From an uncultured Oscillospiraceae bacterium (GTDB lineage Bacteria; Bacillota; Clostridia; Oscillospirales; Oscillospiraceae): 6,332 nt of DNA. The stretch is taken from the NCBI GenBank assembly GCA_944385595.1, contig CALWXY010000131.1:1-6332 (forward strand), read 5' to 3'. Below, piece by piece: positions 1 to 6,035 of this stretch. How positions within the stretch are numbered: the stretch's first letter is position 1; each line of letters starts with the position of its first letter. Made by a program: the position numbers and the translations under genes. The notes beneath the pieces were generated by a model. The model was not told the DNA's origin. It was given only the letters and a program-made list of their open reading frames with translations, and made no database searches.

Positions 1-366
1 ATACTCGACGAGCCGACCGCGTGGCTAGACCCCGCCGGGCGCGCCGATATACTCAAAAACATCCTCGATTACCGCGACGCCGCCGGCGCCGCCGTGCTGC
101 TCGTCAGTCACAGCATGGACGACGTCGCCCGCGCGGCGGACAGGCTCGCCGTCTTCCGCGGCGGCTCGCTCGCCATGGCCGGAAAGCCCGCCGAGGTGTT
201 CTCGCGCCAGAGCGAGCTGACCGGGATGGGGCTCGACGTCCCGGCGGCGGCGCAAATCGCCGAAAAGCTCCGGGAGCTGGGCGTCGCCGTGCCGGAGGGC
301 ATATACGAGCTTAATAAGCTCGCCGACGCGCTCGCCGCCATGAGAAAGGGGGGAGCGCCGTGCTGA
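1..366 (+). CDS. ecfA2: ECF transporter ATPase EcfA2, C-terminal part (5' end outside window)
   Basis: This is the last 121 residues of an ABC ATPase that powers an energy-coupling-factor importer for vitamins or metal ions, working at the inner face of the membrane with EcfA1, EcfT and an exchangeable substrate-binding S component. The reading frame is open from base 1 and starts inside the Walker B motif (ILDEPTA, fragment residues 1-7), followed by the D-loop (LDP, 9-11) and the switch histidine in LVSHSMDDVA (His37). The SHSMDDVA wording and the tail with GLDVP are typical of the EcfA2 rather than the EcfA1 subunit. The N-terminal half with Walker A and the signature motif lies upstream and cannot be seen. 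The position before LDP is Trp8, where EcfA2 proteins usually have Gly. The end overlaps ecfT by 7 bases, so the two are probably translationally coupled. By family synteny, ecfA1 should lie just upstream. Confidence 0.92.
   Translation: MLDEPTAWLDPAGRADILKNILDYRDAAGAAVLLVSHSMDDVARAADRLAVFRGGSLAMAGKPAEVFSRQSELTGMGLDVPAAAQIAEKLRELGVAVPEGIYELNKLADALAAMRKGGAPC
343..354 (+). promoter_or_regulatory. Ribosome binding site of ecfT inside the end of ecfA2
   Basis: The purine run GAAAGGGGGGAG lies 5 bases before the GTG at 360. It supports that GTG as the ecfT start, although it lies within the ecfA2 coding sequence and the start overlaps the ecfA2 stop codon (364-366). Confidence 0.6.
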
Positions 367-1172
367 AGGACATCACCCTCGGCCAGTTCTTCCCCGGCAA
401 AACCCCGGCGCACCAGCTCGACCCGCGCACCAAGATAGTGCTCACCATCGCCTATATAGTCGCGCTGTTTTTCGTCCACTCCTTCACGGGCTACGCATTT
501 GTGGCCGTCGTCCTGCTCGCGGCCATGCGCGTCTCGCGCGTGAGACCGCGCGCCATGCTGAACGGGCTGCGCCCCGTCGTCGTCATCATAGCGGTGACGG
601 CCTTCATAAACGCCTTTTTCTCCGGCGGAGACGATATAATATTCGAGATTGGCTTCCTCCACCTCACCTGGGACGGCCTGCGCCGCGCGGCGTTCATGGT
701 GCTGCGTGTGGTGCTGCTGGTCTGCGGCAGCTTCCTGCTGACCTACACAACCAGCCCCCTCGCCATCACCGACGGTTTGGAGAGCCTCATGTCGCCGCTG
801 AAGCGCCTGCGCTTCCCCGCGCACGAGATAGCCATGATAATGAGCATAGCCCTGCGCTTCATACCGACGCTCATCGGCGAGGCGGACAAGATCATCTCCG
901 CGCAGAAGGCGCGCGGCGCGTCGTTCGACACGGGCAGCCTGCCCCAGCGAGCGAAGGCGCTGCTGCCGCTGCTGGTTCCGCTCTTCGTGAGTTCGCTGAA
1001 TCGCGCGAACGAGCTGGCCACGGCCATGGAGTGCCGCTGCTACAACGGCGGCGAGGGGCGCACGAGGCTGCGCGAGCTGCGCCTCACAAGGCTCGACGCC
1101 TCCGCCGCCGCGCTCGGCGTCGTGTTCGTCGCGGCGGTGCTCGCAATGCGCGCCGTTGGAGGGCTGATATGA
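360..1172 (+). CDS. ecfT: ECF transporter transmembrane subunit EcfT
   Basis: This 270-residue protein is the membrane scaffold of the ECF importer: it couples ATP hydrolysis by EcfA1/EcfA2 to reorientation of the S component. The N-terminus has the family pattern HQLDPRTK (residues 18-24). Hydrophobic segments follow at about 25-56, 71-88, 111-130 and, at the C-terminus, about 246-268. The cytoplasmic coupling region contains the first Arg motif QKARGA (Ala184-Arg185-Gly186) and the second in AMECRCYNGG (Cys225-Arg226-Cys227). These two motifs contact the two ATPase subunits. The second is more often Ala-Arg-Gly or Ala-Arg-Cys, but the essential Arg is kept. Length fits the family (about 265 residues). 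The start is GTG at 360, supported by the purine-rich site just upstream and by the homologous N-terminus. The gene overlaps ecfA2 and truA, so all three should be co-transcribed. The transported substrate cannot be told because no S component is in the window. Confidence 0.93.
   Translation: MLKDITLGQFFPGKTPAHQLDPRTKIVLTIAYIVALFFVHSFTGYAFVAVVLLAAMRVSRVRPRAMLNGLRPVVVIIAVTAFINAFFSGGDDIIFEIGFLHLTWDGLRRAAFMVLRVVLLVCGSFLLTYTTSPLAITDGLESLMSPLKRLRFPAHEIAMIMSIALRFIPTLIGEADKIISAQKARGASFDTGSLPQRAKALLPLLVPLFVSSLNRANELATAMECRCYNGGEGRTRLRELRLTRLDASAAALGVVFVAAVLAMRAVGGLI
1158..1163 (+). promoter_or_regulatory. Ribosome binding site that fixes the truA start
   Basis: GGAGGG sits 5 bases before the ATG at 1169 and within the end of ecfT. 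The same frame is open further upstream to an ATG at 1031, but that extension (46 residues, mostly Arg and Ala) is the out-of-frame reading of ecfT and has no homology-like character, so the 1169 start is preferred. Confidence 0.75.
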
Positions 1173-1933
1173 GGAATATCGCCATGCGCCTTGGCTACGA
1201 CGGCACCGCCTACCACGGCTGGCAGGTGCAGAAGACGGAGGTCACCGTCGCCGAGACGCTCGAGCGCGCGCTCGAGACCGTCTGCGGTGGCAAGGTGCAC
1301 GTCACCGGCTGCGGGCGCACCGACGCGGGCGTCCACGCCCTGCGCTACTGCGCGAACTTCCGCACAGAGAGCCGCATACCCGCCTCTCGCCTGCCGCTCG
1401 CCGTGAACACGCGCCTGCCCGCCGACATCGCGGTCTCCGCCGCCGTCGACGCGCCGGAGGACTTCTGCGCCATCCGCTCATGCGAGAAAAAGGAGTACGT
1501 CTACCGCATACTCAACAGCCGCATACGCGACCCCTTTCTGCAAAACCGCGCCTGCTTCTACCCCTCGCGGCTCGACTTTGACCGCCTCGCGGCGGCGGGC
1601 AGGGCCTTCGAGGGCAAACACGACTTCGCCGCCGTCCGCAGTCTCGGCACCGAGACGAAGACGACGGTGCGCACCGTCCACTGGTGCCGCGCCCGGCGCG
1701 AGGGCGACCTCATCGAGATCGCCGTCTGCGCCGACGGATTTCTCTACAACATGGCGCGCGCCATAGTCGGCACCATGGTCTACGCCTCATACGGCAAGCT
1801 TGAGCCGGAAGACATCCCGAAGCTGCTCGAGCTTGGCGACAGGCGGCTCACCGGCCCGACCATGCCGCCGCAGGGGCTCTACCTCTCGCGGATATGGTAT
1901 CCCGGCGAGGTGGGCGAGATGATGCGGCGCTGA
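1169..1933 (+). CDS. truA: tRNA pseudouridine(38-40) synthase TruA
   Basis: TruA converts uridines 38, 39 and 40 in the anticodon stem-loop of many tRNAs to pseudouridine, in the cytoplasm and without cofactor. The 254-residue product has the usual family length. It opens with the characteristic LGYDGTAYHGWQ (residues 8-19), then the catalytic motif GCGRTDAGVHA (47-57) with nucleophile Asp52. Further family signatures are CEKKEYVYRI, the FEGKHDF segment and the late DGFLYNMARAIVGT stretch with the substrate-pocket Leu/Arg positions. No key residue is missing. The ATG start overlaps the ecfT stop in an ATGA arrangement, giving tight translational coupling. The ecfA-ecfT-truA order is a well-known Firmicutes arrangement. 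In Bacilli the ribosomal protein genes rplM and rpsI often come next; here they do not, and the downstream genes are unrelated to translation. Confidence 0.96.
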   Translation: MRNIAMRLGYDGTAYHGWQVQKTEVTVAETLERALETVCGGKVHVTGCGRTDAGVHALRYCANFRTESRIPASRLPLAVNTRLPADIAVSAAVDAPEDFCAIRSCEKKEYVYRILNSRIRDPFLQNRACFYPSRLDFDRLAAAGRAFEGKHDFAAVRSLGTETKTTVRTVHWCRARREGDLIEIAVCADGFLYNMARAIVGTMVYASYGKLEPEDIPKLLELGDRRLTGPTMPPQGLYLSRIWYPGEVGEMMRR

Positions 1934-1939
1934 CAGCTT

Positions 1940-1960
1940 CCGCCGCGATTCGAGCGGCGG
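1940..1960 (+). repeat. Perfect 7-bp inverted repeat after truA (possible hairpin)
   Basis: CCGCCGC (1940-1946) and GCGGCGG (1954-1960) are exact reverse complements around a 7-base spacer, starting 7 bases after the truA stop. The stem is all G/C and should fold stably in RNA. No T-run follows, so it is not a canonical Rho-independent terminator. It might protect the 3' end of an upstream transcript, attenuate, or simply reflect GC-rich composition. Confidence 0.5.
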
Positions 1961-1970
1961 CGCGGTGTAT

Positions 1971-1990
1971 CATCATCGCAGGAGATGATG
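1971..1990 (+). promoter_or_regulatory. Hairpin with ribosome binding site in its loop, before the DUF5711-like gene
   Basis: CATCATC (1971-1977) pairs exactly with GATGATG (1984-1990), leaving the 6-base loop GCAGGA. The ribosome binding sequence AGGAG (1980-1984) occupies the loop plus the first stem base, and the ATG start follows at 1993, 8 bases after it. Beyond a T:T mismatch (1970/1991) the pairing A1969-T1992 and T1968-A1993 could even include the first base of the start codon. This geometry could tune translation, but no experimental or comparative support is available here. Confidence 0.45.
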
Positions 1991-1992
1991 TT

Positions 1993-2964
1993 ATGCCGTA
2001 TACGGTTAAAAAGCGCGGCTTTCTGCCGTTTTTGTTCGCAGCCGCGGTGCTGCTCGCGGCGCTGCTTATCCCGCGCGGGGAGGGCGTGGCCGGGTCTGAA
2101 CTCCGGCGCGAGCCTAAGGCGGCCTTCCCGCTCGGCGAGAACCTCGCCTGCGTGAGCGGCTCGGGGCTGGAGCTTCTCTCGCCCGATGGCGGGACGCTCA
2201 GCATGGAGCGAAGATTCGACCCTGAGCTCTGCGCCTCCGACGGGGAGAGTCTGCTGCTCGTCTCCGACGGCGCGGCGATGATTCTCAGCGCCGACGGCTC
2301 GCTCACGGAGCTGCCCGGTGAGGGCGATGTGCTGTGCACGGCAATCGCGGGAGAATATACCGCCGTGTCGCGCCGCAGCAGCGGCTACGGCAGCGCCGTC
2401 ACCTTCTGCCGAGGCGGCGAGGCCATATTCACCCGCTACACCGCGCTCGGCGAGTGCCGCTCTGTCGCGCTCGACGGCTTCGGCGGCGCCTGCCTCGCGC
2501 TCAATAGCGGCGAGCTGCTGTTCCTCTCCGGGGCGGACGAGCTCTCGCGCCTATCCGCGCCGGGCGCGGGCGCGGTGTTCGCCATAGACGGCGGCTACTG
2601 CGCGGAGACCGACGGCGGCATAGCCTTCTACTCCGAAAAGGGCGAGCCGCGCGGGCAGTATTCCGGCGCATACGCCGGCTTGCGCGCCTATTCCGGCGAG
2701 GCATACGTCTTTACCGCATTCACCGTGCGCCGCCTCGGGGCGGACGGCTCGGTGAAAAGCGAGGCCGAATTCCCCGAGGGCATCATCAGCCCCGCCCTGG
2801 GCGAGACGCCCGGAGCCGTCCTCCCCGGGCGCTGCGTGGCGCTCGGCAGGGATTTGGAGATCGACTTCGAATTCGAGAACAAATACCCGGCGAAATACGT
2901 CATAACATATAAAAACGCCGTGGCTGCCGTGTGGCAGAGCGCGGCGGAAATCCACAGGAAGTGA
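1993..2964 (+). CDS. Membrane-anchored DUF5711-like protein, probable beta-propeller-type extracytoplasmic domain
   Basis: The function of this 323-residue protein is not known to me. The N-terminus is MPYTVKKRG followed by a hydrophobic segment at about residues 10-26, consistent with a single membrane anchor or uncleaved signal; there is no lipoprotein Cys motif. The remaining roughly 295 residues show repeated short strand-turn units such as LELLSPDGG, AMILSADGS, GGIAFYSEKGE and RRLGADGS, the pattern of WD/PQQ-like propeller blades. That and the neighbouring CvpA gene suggest the DUF5711 family, which I name from memory of its architecture and cannot verify. Eight cysteines are spread through the predicted external domain (53, 80, 115, 139, 155, 167, 203, 281). 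The ATG at 1993 is chosen because AGGAG lies 8 bases before it; the in-frame ATG at 1894 would lie inside truA. Its stop is only 8 bases before cvpA, so the two are very likely co-transcribed. Confidence 0.75.
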   Translation: MPYTVKKRGFLPFLFAAAVLLAALLIPRGEGVAGSELRREPKAAFPLGENLACVSGSGLELLSPDGGTLSMERRFDPELCASDGESLLLVSDGAAMILSADGSLTELPGEGDVLCTAIAGEYTAVSRRSSGYGSAVTFCRGGEAIFTRYTALGECRSVALDGFGGACLALNSGELLFLSGADELSRLSAPGAGAVFAIDGGYCAETDGGIAFYSEKGEPRGQYSGAYAGLRAYSGEAYVFTAFTVRRLGADGSVKSEAEFPEGIISPALGETPGAVLPGRCVALGRDLEIDFEFENKYPAKYVITYKNAVAAVWQSAAEIHRK

Positions 2965-2972
2965 GGCACGAT

Positions 2973-3686
2973 ATGAAAATTCTGCTCGATCTCGCCGTTC
3001 TGGCGATAATTGCGCTGTCCGTCTGGAGCGGCTACAAGCGCGGAGTGGTCATGGGCATAGGGGGCATAATAGTCCTCATAATCTCGCTGGTGGTTGGCAG
3101 CGCCGTCTCCAGCGCCTATTCGTCCGAGGTGGTGAGCGCCATGCGCCCCTTTGCAAGCGGCTATGTGGAGAAGCTCATCTCCGACGAGATCTACGCCGCC
3201 GGCGGCGAGGAGAACTCCCTCTCGACCTCCGACATGCTCGCCCAGTACCCCGACCTCGGCGTCAGCGCCTCGAAAAAGGCCATGCTTGAGCTTGGCCTGC
3301 ACGAGGACGTCGCCCAGCAGCTCGCGCTCGAGTCCGTCGACTACGCGACGGAGAACAGCGTCGCCCTCGGCGAGGCCGCGAGCGAGGTGCTCTGCCGGAA
3401 CGTCGCCTACGCGGCGGGCTTCTTCCTCTTCTTCCTGCTCTGCGCCATCGTGCTCACAGTGCTCGGGAACATAACAAATCTCAGCTTCCGCATACCATAT
3501 ATGGGCTCCGGCAACGAGATCGGCGGCGCTATCATGGGCTTTATCGAGGGGCTCATGCTCTGCTTCATATTCGCCTGGGCGCTGCGCTTTGCGGGCCTGC
3601 TGTTCCCGGACGGTATGCTCGAAAATACCTGGCTGCTCTCAGTCCTGATGGATCACAACATACTCGGCTCGCTCCTGGGCCTCTGA
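2973..3686 (+). CDS. CvpA family membrane protein
   Basis: This 237-residue protein resembles the CvpA family (named for colicin V production in E. coli; also linked to envelope homeostasis), but its molecular role is unclear. Predicted membrane segments are about residues 3-19, 25-45, 144-166 and 183-206. The first pair surrounds WSGYKRGVVMGIGG (18-31), matching the family's conserved Gly-(Tyr)-Lys-(Arg)-Gly turn between helices one and two. A hydrophilic loop of nearly 100 residues (about 50-143), acidic and Ala-rich, separates the two helix pairs, making the protein longer than E. coli CvpA (about 160 residues). The start is ATG at 2973 with GTGAGG 6 bases before it (2961-2966); the in-frame ATG at 2931 lies inside the preceding gene and would add a non-hydrophobic tail of 14 residues. 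The gene ends with tandem in-frame stops TGA TAA (3684-3689). It sits between the DUF5711-like gene and the Clp ATPase gene. Confidence 0.85.
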   Translation: MKILLDLAVLAIIALSVWSGYKRGVVMGIGGIIVLIISLVVGSAVSSAYSSEVVSAMRPFASGYVEKLISDEIYAAGGEENSLSTSDMLAQYPDLGVSASKKAMLELGLHEDVAQQLALESVDYATENSVALGEAASEVLCRNVAYAAGFFLFFLLCAIVLTVLGNITNLSFRIPYMGSGNEIGGAIMGFIEGLMLCFIFAWALRFAGLLFPDGMLENTWLLSVLMDHNILGSLLGL

Positions 3687-3707
3687 TAACCCGGCTATCG
3701 CACCAAC

Positions 3708-3716
3708 GGAGGTGAT
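3708..3716 (+). promoter_or_regulatory. Very strong ribosome binding site of the Clp ATPase gene
   Basis: GGAGGTGAT is a nine-base match to the complement of the 16S rRNA 3' end, placed 7 bases (counted from GGAGG) before the ATG at 3720. It is the best such site in the window and predicts efficient translation. The 33-base gap after cvpA (3687-3719) shows no CtsR-like GGTCAAA repeats and no CIRCE-like inverted repeat. Confidence 0.85.
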
Positions 3717-3719
3717 TTC

Positions 3720-6032
3720 ATGCAACCCAGAATATGCTCCCGCTGCAAGAAAAACATAGCGGTGATATTCATAACCAGAATTGAAAACGGCAAAAACGTC
3801 ACGGAGGGGCTGTGCCTCAACTGCGCCCGCGAGCTGAAGATAAAGCCTGTGGAGGATCTCGTGCAGAACCTCGGCCTCTCGGACGAGGATCTCGACAACC
3901 TCTCCGGCGGCATGAACGAGGCGCTCGAGGCGCTCGGCGGCGTGCCCGTCATACCGGAGGAGGACGCCGACAGCGAAAATGACGACGGCAAGACAGCGAC
4001 CTTCCCCTTCCTCAGCCGCCTGATGGGCGGGGCGGAGAACCAGATTCAGCCCTCGGAGAACTCAGACTCTCAGCAGACCCCGCCGCCGCCCCGGCGCGAC
4101 GGCAAGGAGCAGCCCAAGGGCCGCCGCAAGGCGCTCGAGAGCTACTGCATCAGCCTCAGCCAGCGCGCGCGCGAGGGCAAGCTCGATAAGATGATTGGCC
4201 GCGAGGAGGAGCTCGAGCGCGTCATCCAGATACTAAACCGCCGCCAGAAAAATAACCCCTGCCTCATAGGCGAGCCGGGCGTCGGCAAGACGGCAATAGC
4301 CGAGGGGCTGGCCCAGCGCATAGCGGAGGACAAGGTGCCCTATAAGCTGCGCGACAAGGAGGTCTACCTGCTCGACCTCACCGCCCTCGTCGCGGGCACG
4401 CAGTTCCGCGGCCAGTTCGAGAGCCGCATGAAGGCGCTCATCGAGGACATCCGCAAGCAGGGCAACGTCATCCTCGTCATCGACGAGGTGCACAACATCG
4501 TCGGCGCGGGCGACGCCGAGGGCAGCATGAACGCCGCCAATATCCTCAAGCCCGCCCTCTCGCGCGGCGAGATTCAGGTCATAGGCGCGACCACCTTTGC
4601 CGAGTACCGCAAGCACATAGAGAAGGACGCCGCGCTGGAGCGCCGCTTCCAGCCGGTGACGGTGGCCGAGCCGTCGATTGCCGACGCGACTGAGATACTC
4701 AAAGGCATAGCGCACTACTACGAGGACTTCCACGGCGTCATCATCCCGCCGGAGATGTGCGCGCTCGCCGTGACGCTCTCCGAGCGCTATATAACAGACC
4801 GCTTCCTGCCCGACAAGGCCATAGACCTCATCGACGAGGCCTGCTCGGACGTGAACCTCAAAAACAAATCGCTCGAGCGCCTCGGCGAGGTGCTCAAGGA
4901 GCGCGCCGACCTCGACAAGGAGCGCGAGCTGCTGCTCGCCGACTCCGACGGCGAGCACTTCGAGCGCCTCGCGCAGCTGCGCAGCCTCGACCTGCGCCTC
5001 GCCGACGAGCAGAAGCAGCTCGAGGCGCAGGGCAAGCCGGTGCTCGGCGCGGACAATCTCGCAAGGGTCATAGAGCTGTGGACGCATATACCCGCGAGCA
5101 GCATACGCACGGACGAGTTCGTGCGCCTCTCGGAGCTGTCGAAGCGGCTCAGGGAGCACATCGTCGGCCAGGACGAGGCCGTCGAGGCCGTGTGCAGCGC
5201 CATAAAGCGCAACCGGCTCGGCCTCGGCGCGAAGCGCAAGCCGGTGAGCTTCATTTTTGTGGGCAGCACGGGCGTCGGCAAGACGGAGCTGGTAAAGCGC
5301 CTCGCCGCCGACCTCTTCGACGCGCCGGAGTCGCTCATAAGGCTCGACATGTCGGAGTTCATGGAGAAGCACTCGGTCTCGCGCATCATAGGCTCGCCGC
5401 CCGGCTACGTCGGCTACGACGAGGCCGGCCAGCTCACCGAGAAGATACGCCGCAAGCCCTACAGCGTCGTGCTGTTCGACGAGATAGAGAAGGCGCATCC
5501 CGACGTGCTGAACGTGCTGCTGCAAATCCTCGACGACGGGCGCATAACCGACGCGCAGGGGCGCACGGTGAACTTTGAAAACGCCGTCGTCATCATGACG
5601 ACGAACGCGGGCAGCGACCGCTCCGGCGGCGCCGTCGGCTTCGGGCAGACGCTCGCCGCGCAGGGGCACGAGAAAGCGCTCAAGGCGCTGCGCGAGTTCC
5701 TGAGGCCGGAGTTTATAAACCGCGTGGACGAGGTCGTCTGCTTCAACCGCCTGACGGAGGAGAACTTCCGCGGCATAGCGGCGCTGATGCTCGGCGAGCT
5801 GCGCGAGGCCATGGCCGCGCGCGGCATGGAGCTTGCGTGGGACGAGTCGGTCATCGACTATCTCACGAAGAAGAGCTACTCGGTGCAGTACGGCGCGCGC
5901 AACCTGCGCCGCTGCATACAGAAGGAGGTCGAGGATCTCATCGCCTCCGAGCTTGTGGATAAGCGCCACGGCCTCGCGAAAAAGGTGACCGTCACCGTGA
6001 GCGATGATAAGCCGGTTGTCACGGCGGAATGA
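3720..6032 (+). CDS. clpE: ClpE-type AAA+ unfoldase (ATP-dependent Clp protease ATP-binding subunit)
   Basis: This complete 770-residue cytoplasmic protein should unfold substrates and feed them to the ClpP protease. An N-terminal zinc finger has Cys6/Cys9 and Cys32/Cys35, and replaces the Clp_N repeats of ClpC/ClpB; this is the ClpE architecture. A polar, probably disordered linker (about 75-135) follows. The first AAA+ module has Walker A GEPGVGKT (184-191), Walker B ending Asp255-Glu256, pore loop GTQFRG (226-231) and Arg308/Arg309 in LERRF. A charged helical middle region (about 380-438) is probably a short coiled coil. The second module has Walker A GSTGVGKT (515-522), Asp587-Glu588, pore loop GYVG (562-565), sensor-1 Asn629 and sensor-2 GAR (725-727). 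Val-Gly-Phe at 639-641 lies where the ClpP-binding [LIV]-G-[FL] tripeptide is expected. Pore-loop-1 has Phe229 instead of the usual Tyr. No clpP or mcsB lies in the window. The symbol rests on domain order; a generic ClpC-like name is the alternative. Confidence 0.93.
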   Translation: MQPRICSRCKKNIAVIFITRIENGKNVTEGLCLNCARELKIKPVEDLVQNLGLSDEDLDNLSGGMNEALEALGGVPVIPEEDADSENDDGKTATFPFLSRLMGGAENQIQPSENSDSQQTPPPPRRDGKEQPKGRRKALESYCISLSQRAREGKLDKMIGREEELERVIQILNRRQKNNPCLIGEPGVGKTAIAEGLAQRIAEDKVPYKLRDKEVYLLDLTALVAGTQFRGQFESRMKALIEDIRKQGNVILVIDEVHNIVGAGDAEGSMNAANILKPALSRGEIQVIGATTFAEYRKHIEKDAALERRFQPVTVAEPSIADATEILKGIAHYYEDFHGVIIPPEMCALAVTLSERYITDRFLPDKAIDLIDEACSDVNLKNKSLERLGEVLKERADLDKERELLLADSDGEHFERLAQLRSLDLRLADEQKQLEAQGKPVLGADNLARVIELWTHIPASSIRTDEFVRLSELSKRLREHIVGQDEAVEAVCSAIKRNRLGLGAKRKPVSFIFVGSTGVGKTELVKRLAADLFDAPESLIRLDMSEFMEKHSVSRIIGSPPGYVGYDEAGQLTEKIRRKPYSVVLFDEIEKAHPDVLNVLLQILDDGRITDAQGRTVNFENAVVIMTTNAGSDRSGGAVGFGQTLAAQGHEKALKALREFLRPEFINRVDEVVCFNRLTEENFRGIAALMLGELREAMAARGMELAWDESVIDYLTKKSYSVQYGARNLRRCIQKEVEDLIASELVDKRHGLAKKVTVTVSDDKPVVTAE

Positions 6033-6035
6033 GCC

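Noticed and set aside
108..824. A 238-codon minus-strand frame opposite ecfA2 and ecfT
   Set aside because: It lies opposite two recognised genes, and its translation shows no domain or membrane pattern of its own.
1031..1168. A 46-residue N-terminal extension of TruA
   Set aside because: It lies wholly inside ecfT in another frame, is Arg/Ala-rich, and the ATG at 1169 has a good ribosome binding site and the family N-terminus.
1940..1960. Rho-independent terminator after truA
   Set aside because: A GC-rich stem is present but no T-run follows, so it was listed only as an inverted repeat.
2867..2876. 10-base palindrome TCGAATTCGA
   Set aside because: It is inside coding sequence for alternating Phe/Glu residues, is single and short, and has no partner site.
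2901..2916. AT-rich patch with TATAAA (2908-2913) as a -10 box for cvpA
   Set aside because: It encodes part of the preceding protein, and no -35-like TTGACA lies at the right distance (2885-2890 reads ACCCGG).
3687..3719. Possible CtsR or HrcA operator before the Clp ATPase gene
   Set aside because: No GGTCAAA-type heptads and no CIRCE-type inverted repeat could be found in the gap.
4757..5578. A 273-codon + strand frame overlapping the Clp ATPase gene
   Set aside because: The product is nearly all Arg, Ala and Gly, a frame-shadow of the GC-rich gene; it has no plausible start signal of its own.
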